A DNA stretch of 64,000 nucleotides from Liriodendron chinense (taxonomy: Eukaryota; Streptophyta; Magnoliopsida; Magnoliales; Magnoliaceae). Numbering within the stretch: the stretch's first letter is position 1; each line of letters starts with the position of its first letter. Below, piece after piece: positions 57,961 through 64,000 of this stretch. Made by a program: the position numbers and the translations under genes. The notes under the pieces were generated by a model, which was not told the DNA's origin, ran no database searches, and worked only from the letters and a program-made list of their open reading frames with translations. The DNA lies in NCBI GenBank assembly GCA_003013855.2, contig ML058508.1, forward strand, positions 248,001 to 312,000. The letters run 5' to 3'.

Positions 57961-58369
57961 CATGGTGTTTGGTTGCCATCTCACTTGATTAGTGGTAAAG
58001 CACAAATATCGGGTTGATCCCAAACTGTTGGGGCCCATTGATGTATGTGACTCCCCCACTCCTTGGTACGGTTATACCCAACCACGGGTCCACCTTGTTG
58101 TGCATGTGTTCTATCCACGTCAGCCATTGGCTACTATGGTGCGATATGTATGTTGGCCATCCATTAGGACCGCCTTAAATTTGCGCTTGATCCAAACCAT
58201 CCAAATGACTGGACCCTAGTATGTTATGTACAGGATGGCCTTAGGACCACCTCAGTGTACGTGTTCGAATGACCGCATTGTCCATCCCGTGATCCACCTT
58301 GATGATTAGTTGTGTAAACCCTTATTGAAAGGTCATCCCTAAATGTTCGCTCGATCCAAGTCACAGGGC

Positions 58370-58510
58370 TACTTTCTTAAACTCACCCTGTTGAACCGTT
58401 TTGTCAATTCACCTTATTAACTCACCATGTTGACCTGTCTTGTCAACCTGCCTTATGACTCACCTTGTTGACTCACCATGTTGATTGACCCTGGTAACTC
58501 AGCTTGTGTA
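58370..58510. repeat. Short irregular repeat of ACTCACC-TTGTTGA type in N6
   Basis: Variants of TTAACTCACCATGTTGACC recur about every 20-30 bp. No coding sense. Confidence 0.7.
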
Positions 58511-58799
58511 CACTCATATGACTCACCCCTTCTACCCTTGTACCCAACTATTAAAGACTACCATATCGTGTATATCTCATCCACACCGTCCATTTACCTA
58601 TAGGACGAGTATGGGGCTCATCCTCGACGTTCGTATGTCATCTAGGCCATCCATTATATGGAGCCTATCTTGTAGTATGAGGTTAGACCTGTCGTCCCTT
58701 TTTGGACCTCATTGTATTGACCATCTATCTCAGATTACCCTACCATGTATGATTCTCTGTCATGACCTGTCTACCTTGCAACCCGTTCTATGACATTCC

Positions 58800-60365
58800 T
58801 TTTACGGACCATTATTGTGTTTATCCCAACTGTACTACAGGATTATGGGTCTCGGCATGATTTTGGGTATTCTACTCTTGCCGCTCAAGTAGGTTCTACC
58901 TTTGATGTGTCGGTAGTGTTTTCAATTATTTTCTTTCCATTTGGGTTATCTGAATATTGAAGGTTAATCCACACCGTTCAGTTGTTGGACCGTCTGTGCT
59001 GTTGTATACCATCCATTTAGATTCTTATCCCTTTATGTTTGCTTGTATTATGAGTGAATTATCTTTTTATGCTATTTTTAGTATGTCTGTTGCCACACGT
59101 AGTGTTATTTGGAATACTCATATGTGATCTTTATACTATATGCTTCGACGACCACCATGCATATGTAATGAGTATGCATCCCGAACCACCATTGTTAGTT
59201 GGGGACCACTAGGGCATAAACGCATTCATAAAGCATTCGAGATGTAGTCGCGCAAATGTAATTCATGTGCTCTCTATCGCAAACCTCTCCAATAGGTATG
59301 GGACTATTCGAGGACAGGAATCTATCATCCTGACTTACACTGTATGGTAGGAATAGCTTAGCATACCTTGTAGCCCTTGGTGCGAGATTCCCTGGCTAGC
59401 GACATCCCACACTATGACTCGATCATTCATATGTGTCCCCTCATCTTAATCATATCTCAAATAGGTTGGACTAGATTGATTTATTGCCATCGTGGTAGAT
59501 GGGCTACTTGTTGGCACTCATACTGTATACTTGACTCATGCATCATGAATGCTTGGCTCATCTGATTGTCTTGTATCAACCGGCCATATCGGTCGTGATT
59601 GTCGTGCAGTTCATTACCAGCTGACGGTGACATTGTGTTTGAGACCTTATAGTTTTATGGTGCTCTTTGGAGACTTGCACGGGCATGTCGTCCCACGTTT
59701 GTATGCATGGTTGCATTTCGCACCGTCTGCTTGTGCCGCATATAGCATGGTTACTACGTTGCAACCACAGCTCCACCGTGGTTTGCAGGAACACCGAAAA
59801 TATGTGATCTTTAAACAGGATGCCATAGATGTCCCTGGGTGAAAGTCCCTGAACCCGTTGGTACCAAGGTGGGTGCTCCATTCAAGGACCGGGTGGTCGA
59901 ATCATACACCAGTATGCCGAATACCAAACGGCGGTGTTTTCCACTGCACGTGGTCAGTTTGGAAGGAGGTCTTACCTAACCTGCCGGAAGAGTGTTGGCA
60001 AAGTGGGTTGAGTTTGACCAGCTGTGAGTAGGTCCGCTATTGCACCAGATAGGCTTTGGCATTCTACTGGTGAGTAGTGAGGTCTGTGAGACCCCGGTGA
60101 TGTTCCGTTTCAGAGATGGTATTGGTATCAGTGATGTGACTGATGTTCTGTATGGTGTGGGACGGTCCTGACGTGAACGGGTGTGATGTGGGCGGGGCTG
60201 TAAGCCTGGGCGAGCTACCACACTGGGCGAGCTACCAGTTCCGAGTCCTGCATTGCTTGGGCGATTGCGATATGACTGTTTCAATCTGGACCACTGTACT
60301 GAGAGGTGGTGATTTGCATACATGCATTGGATCATTATATGCGACATTAGGCCCTGTAGGCCATT
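58800..60365. other. Right half of N6, no domain
   Basis: No tandem repeats and no recognisable protein domain. Only short frames are present. I see nothing further. Confidence 0.6.
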
Positions 60366-60510
60366 GCATAGTATGAGTATATAGCCTTGGTAGGCTGGTT
60401 ACCTGTATTGCATGCTTGCATAGCCATGGCAGGTTAGTTATCTGTGTTGCATGCTTACATAGCCGTTGTAGGCTGGTTATTCATATCATATGATCGTGTA
60501 GCCTAATTGG
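60366..60510. repeat. About 42-50 bp tandem repeat in N6
   Basis: Three units contain CATAGCC, GGCTGGTTA/GGTTAGTTA and TTGCATGCTTGCAT-like text at about 60366, 60417 and 60460. Confidence 0.75.
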
Positions 60511-60993
60511 GCGAAGTCTTGGTTTTGAAGTTCTCATCATGCTTTACTGCTTACTCTGATATTTATCATGCTTGTCATACGAATTGCGCACGCACACACG
60601 CACTCACAAAGCTTCGTTCGAAGCTTATGCACATTTGTTACGCTGCAGGTTATACCAGAGTGTATCAGCAATGTTAAGTTGGAGTTGGGAGTGCAGTAGC
60701 AGGAGGTGCCGAATTGTGCACAGTTCTTATATTTACACATTGTGTATTTACTTTTCAGCACTGTATATAAACGAAAAGATTTAGTGGAAATATTGTGTTT
60801 GTCTTTGATGGTACTCATATGGTGATGCTCATGTTAAAAAAAAAATTCAGACCCTAAAATTCTCCTTGTGGTATCCCACGATCGGAACCTGGCGTGTGGG
60901 GTTAGGATCCGAGATCGGGGTACTACGGAGGCTGCCACCTCTGAATTCGGGTTACAACGAATGGACGTCGAGAACCGAATTTGGGGCGTGACA

Positions 60994-61069
60994 GGAAACA
61001 TTCCCGATTGTCATTGCCTCTCAAATAAGAAAAGACCAAGAGCTCAAGTTGATTGAGCTACTCAAAGAA
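60994..61069 (+). pseudogene. Athila-N5 start of reverse transcriptase region
   Basis: The short frame has TFPIVIASQIRKDQELKLIELLKE, read in two parts around residue 10. This matches the linker just before RT in Athila-N3 (VVISSHLDEKQESRL). It is cut at 61069 by TGTAAGTGC, the start of LTR N7. The match confirms that N6 is an insertion within N5. Confidence 0.85.
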
Positions 61070-61364
61070 TGTAAGTGCTAAACACAAAATGTGAGTGCTA
61101 AGCACAGTATAGTTGTCATATTTCATAGACACTAGTTTAGTGTATGTGGTTGTGTGGTCAAGCCAAGTTCTTTGAGAAGAGAAGTCTCTACCTCAACAAA
61201 CACATCAAGATCAAAACTATCGACTCTACAACAAGTTGCAGTAAAGCTACGAAGATAAACCATATATGCCAAGGTAATATTGACCATAGGGATGACCCTA
61301 GGTTAGGTGATTTCGTATGAATTTTTAGTTAGTCACTCTAATATTTTTAAAAGTCACATTTTAA

Positions 61365-61750
61365 GGAAATTCGGCAAGCCTAACCTTGTGTTCGGTCAGC
61401 CCAAGAATCTTCGGTTAGCCCAAAAATCTTCAACCAAGTTTCCAGCAAGTTTAAATGATAAGTTTTGGAGATGTTCGGCTAGCCCAGCCCTGTGTTCGGC
61501 CAGCCGAACAAGCTTTGGCCAGCCGAAGAAACTTCGGTCAAGTTTCCAGATACGAAACTGTTTTCTGGACTCGAATCTCGGGTCAACCCGACCCTATCTC
61601 GAGCTAGCCGAAGCTCACTCAGGCTAGCCGAACTAACACTCGGGTTAGCTGAAGTTTGAACAAAATCATATCCCGTGAAATCTAATAGCTATTGGGATAA
61701 AACGGTTGATTCTTAGGTCTGCCGAAGGAAATCTTAGGTCAGCCGAAGAC
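61365..61750. promoter_or_regulatory. TTCGGCTAGCCGAA-type palindrome array upstream of the N7 TATA box
   Basis: At least ten full or half sites related to TTCGGC(T/C)AGCCGAA occur, for example at about 61469, 61494, 61515, 61606 and 61624. They end just before the TATA box at 61764. This is the third distinct palindrome motif placed this way in the window. Confidence 0.7.
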
Positions 61751-61779
61751 CTAACTTTTTTACTATAAATAGAGCTTTC

Positions 61780-63702
61780 TGTTAGTGCACTTTTCTGTGG
61801 CATACTAGTGCACATTGTTTGTCAATCACTTACGTCAGTGAGTCTAGTGTCGGTTGAGCCTAATGAAGACGAAGACCGAAGACTCAAGTGGCCCCACTGC
61901 ATCAAGGAAGAAGAATCAGGTAAAAGTGATGCCTTGGTGCCTTAACCTTGACCAAAACCCAACCCTTAACCTCTTTGATGACCTTGACCATCTTAGGAAT
62001 ACTCTTAGTCATCATAGTTTGGCCCTAAGTGTCCCAAAAGTACACCCAAACCTTGGCCAGTGTGTGAGGGTTGAGAAAAAGTTGGGTCAGCAAACATCAG
62101 GCTGAACCCAAGCCTGACCGACCAGTCGCGACCGGTCGGATGGACTGGACCGACCGATCAAGACCGGTCGGACTGGGTCCCAGATTGAACAGCAAGCTTG
62201 CTGTCTTCACAGGCCAATGGGTCGACCGGTCGTGACCGGTTGGTTGGGCTGGTCCGACCGGTCTTGACCGGTCGGGCAGACCCCCCAGCATACACAGCAG
62301 CCCCTGTCCCATTTTTTTGCTATGGCCGACCGGTCCAGACCGGTCGTGGACCCCTGGCCGACCGGTCACGACCGGTCGGCACTAGCCGTTTTCTCCCTGT
62401 TTTGTATCCGTTGCACACTTTTTTATATAAGGGTTTGGCTTGTTTTGAGGGGTAACGAGAGGAGTTTCGAGAGGAGTGAAGCCACCATTGTTGGAGACCA
62501 TTTGAAGCTCATTCCCAACCTATGCAAGGCATCTTCCTTATGTTTTAACACAAGATTGGAGCATTCCAAGCTCATGAAGAAGATGACCTTCATCCCCTCT
62601 TGATCTCTAGAGTTTGGAACCTTCTTGATTGGTAAATCCTTGTCCAAAACTCTAAGATGAGATCGTTGTAGGGGAGAACCTCTAGGCAACCCATTCCCAT
62701 TAGTTGTAGAGTTCTCAAACCTACCCTCCTATCACCTTGGGCATCTTAAAGGCATCACATGCAAGGTGTTTGATCAAGTGTGGCTGAGGCATTGGCGACG
62801 CAACGGCAACACGATCAAGGGAGCAAGGGAAGCTAATTGAAGCACGGGAGAGCGGAGATCAAGTAACCCGAACCGGCGCTGAACAAGGGGCTCATCCGAC
62901 AAGTAAGGTTGTCCTTTTTGAGAGTCCATTTAGAGTTTGTTTGTCAAACTCGATCTAGGGACGTTAGCAGTTCCTTGGCCCGTTAGCCGGGCCTAAACTA
63001 TGTCTCCAAGGGGGAGCCTCTGACACAGGAGCAAACGTGCGTCGGGTTAAGAGTTAGCCTGTGTCTAAAACTCTGTTTGGGTTGAGAGTTAGCCCTTTGT
63101 CCAAAACTCCGGTTATGGTTGAGAGGTGAACCGGTAAAACCTCCGTGTAAAGGTTGAGAGGTGAACCTCATTTAAAACCTCCGATAGTGAATGCCGGTGT
63201 ACTCAAAGGAGTTGAGTACTTGAACCGGGAGTGGAGTAGACCCAAAGTCAAACCACTATACATGCTTTTGTTTGTGATTGTATTGAGCACATTGATATCT
63301 TAGCATTGGATGTTTAATTGTTTAATTATGAATGCTTGATAGGAATGTTTGGTGGGCACTAGAGTGTGTAGACTTGAGCTCATAAATCCATTCTCATAAG
63401 TCTACATAGTTTGCATAGGTTAGGAGCTTGATTAATTAAATCATTTATTTACCTATACATGCTTAGACTAGGATTGTTTATTGCTTAACCATATGCTAGT
63501 TTGTGATTGGACCCACTTAGGCTTGGAAGCCAAAGTGTTCTTGCTTACTTAGTTTAATTTGTTGAATTGTGTAAGTAGGCGAAAAGAATTTCAAAAAAAA
63601 AGCTTCTAATCACCCCCTCTTATAGGTTTAGCCATAATTCTAGTTACTCTTTAAGCTTCCGCACATACGTAGGTGTCGTGTTAGACTACCGACGTACTTT
63701 CA
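61780..63702 (+). mobile_element. Copia-B solo LTR (same family as Copia-A), TSD CTTTC/ATTTC
   Basis: It begins TGTTAGTGCA at 61780 and ends TTTCA at 63702. CTTTC (61775-61779) and ATTTC (63703-63707) agree in four of five bases. It aligns along its length with the LTR at 5755-7712. GACCGGTC copies fill about 62114-62385, and TATATAA is at 62424-62430. No internal sequence is left. Confidence 0.9.
62114..62385. promoter_or_regulatory. GACCGGTC palindrome array in Copia-B
   Basis: More copies than in Copia-A, mostly as pairs such as GACCGGTCGTGACCGGT with 10 bp spacing. It ends about 40 bp before TATA. Confidence 0.8.
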
Positions 63703-64000
63703 ATTTCTTCACTCTATTTTTCATCAATCAAAAGCACGAAAACTACTATCTTTCTGGTGATAAAGCTCTCCATTATAGTCTAGCTATTTGTTTAAATTCC
63801 TATTTTATTTTATAGCTATCTCAATTCTCTCATCATTCAATTTGATTGTATAAAGAGAAAATCATTCTTACACTAGAGAAAAGAAAACTGAAATTGCAGT
63901 TTTAGGAAAACTCTTTTTAGAAATTCCTAGATCCATCTTGTTCGAGCTATATTGGTTTATCTTCTACAATGATCGGATCGCTGCATTATTGAAGCTTCAT

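Larger units (their letters stand above)
55050..60998. mobile_element. Giant solo LTR N6 (5939 bp) with TSD GGAAA
   Basis: It begins TGTAAGACCCGTACC at 55055 and ends GGGGCGTGACA at 60993. GGAAA flanks it on both sides (55050-55054 and 60994-60998). The host frame of N5 continues at once after it. No second LTR, PBS, polypurine tract or domain is seen inside, so it behaves as one long LTR. The ends resemble LTR ends of Tekay/Del-type chromoviruses, but the lineage cannot be proven. A TATA-like TATATAAA at 60764 is compatible with plus orientation. Confidence 0.82.
50893..61069 (+). mobile_element. Athila-N5, 5' half of an Athila-like element, split by N6
   Basis: The 5' LTR is 50893-52141, the PBS is 52148-52165, gag starts at 52431 and protease ends at about 55050. 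The solo LTR N6 then interrupts, and 60994-61069 continues the start of RT in the same frame before LTR N7 begins. The candidate left TSD is ATAGG (50888-50892). The right end is outside the window. N5 is on the plus strand, opposite to N2 and N3. Confidence 0.9.
61070..64000 (+). mobile_element. LTR N7, split by Copia-B, incomplete at the window end
   Basis: The proposed left end is TGTAAGTGCTAAAC (61070) where the N5 frame stops. 61070-61779 and 63703-64000 belong together because Copia-B lies between them with a near-perfect TSD. TATAAAT is at 61764-61770, so Copia-B is inserted about 10 bases downstream of it. The superfamily is unknown. The element extends beyond the window, so the left boundary is an inference and no TSD can be tested. 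Confidence 0.6.

Noticed and set aside
57992..60376. Small ORFs in the right half of N6 as host genes
   Set aside because: They are short, without domains, without consistent start context, and lie inside a sequence bounded by LTR ends and a TSD.
55050..60998. N6 as a LARD (non-autonomous element with two LTRs)
   Set aside because: The left and right ends show no direct repeat of each other that I can see, and no PBS or polypurine tract lies inside. One long LTR fits better.

Overview
This window is plant nuclear DNA made almost entirely of nested LTR retrotransposons. I could not support any host gene, tRNA, rRNA or CRISPR array. The lineages are all plant ones: a SIRE/Maximus-like Ty1/copia element with a tRNA-iMet type primer-binding site (PBS), Athila-like Ty3/gypsy elements with a tRNA-Asp type PBS, and Tat/Ogre/Retand-like Ty3/gypsy elements with a second RNase H. 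The organism is a seed plant with a repeat-rich genome. The repeat text in 55.8-58.3 kb gives me a vague impression of a magnoliid or similar woody angiosperm, but that is a weak inference.

Layout, with names used below. Copia-A fills 1-7712: a rearranged left end, a broken gag without pol, and a 3' LTR at 5755-7712. An Athila solo LTR (S1, 2923-4965, TSD GTTAC) sits inside it. The oldest host layer is Tat-O on the plus strand, about 7713-50892: PBS-like sites, a gag region with three gag-like modules, protease, RT, RNase H and integrase, then an antisense gene. Tat-O is split by Tat-N1 (10904-21765, minus strand, two 934 bp LTRs, TSD CCAGA) and by Athila-N2 (22254-41665, minus, TSD CACAA). 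Athila-N2 is split at its gag start codon by Athila-N3 (28049-39909, minus, TSD GCATA). Athila-N3 is split by solo LTR N4 (33578-35155, TSD GAAAT). At 50893 Athila-N5 (plus) enters the antisense gene of Tat-O. N5 is split by a 5.9 kb solo LTR, N6 (55055-60993, TSD GGAAA), and then by LTR N7 (from 61070). N7 holds a copia solo LTR, Copia-B (61780-63702, near-perfect TSD).

Three things stand out. First, most LTR families here carry an array of GC-rich palindromes just upstream of the TATA box. The motif is family-specific in several cases, but the GACCGGTC array is shared by a Ty1/copia family and Ty3/gypsy Athila LTRs, with an identical 23-base stretch in both. Second, Tat-O has three paralogous gag-like modules in one reading frame, which becomes visible when the nested insertions are read as insertions. 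Third, both Tat elements carry an antisense gene between pol and the 3' LTR, but of two different protein types. The one in Tat-N1 has its own TATA and G-boxes and two canonical introns.

All coding regions carry stops, frameshifts or catalytic changes, so nothing here looks autonomously active. Many domains are still easy to read. Positions of the LTR ends and TSDs were read by eye and should be accurate to within a base or two.
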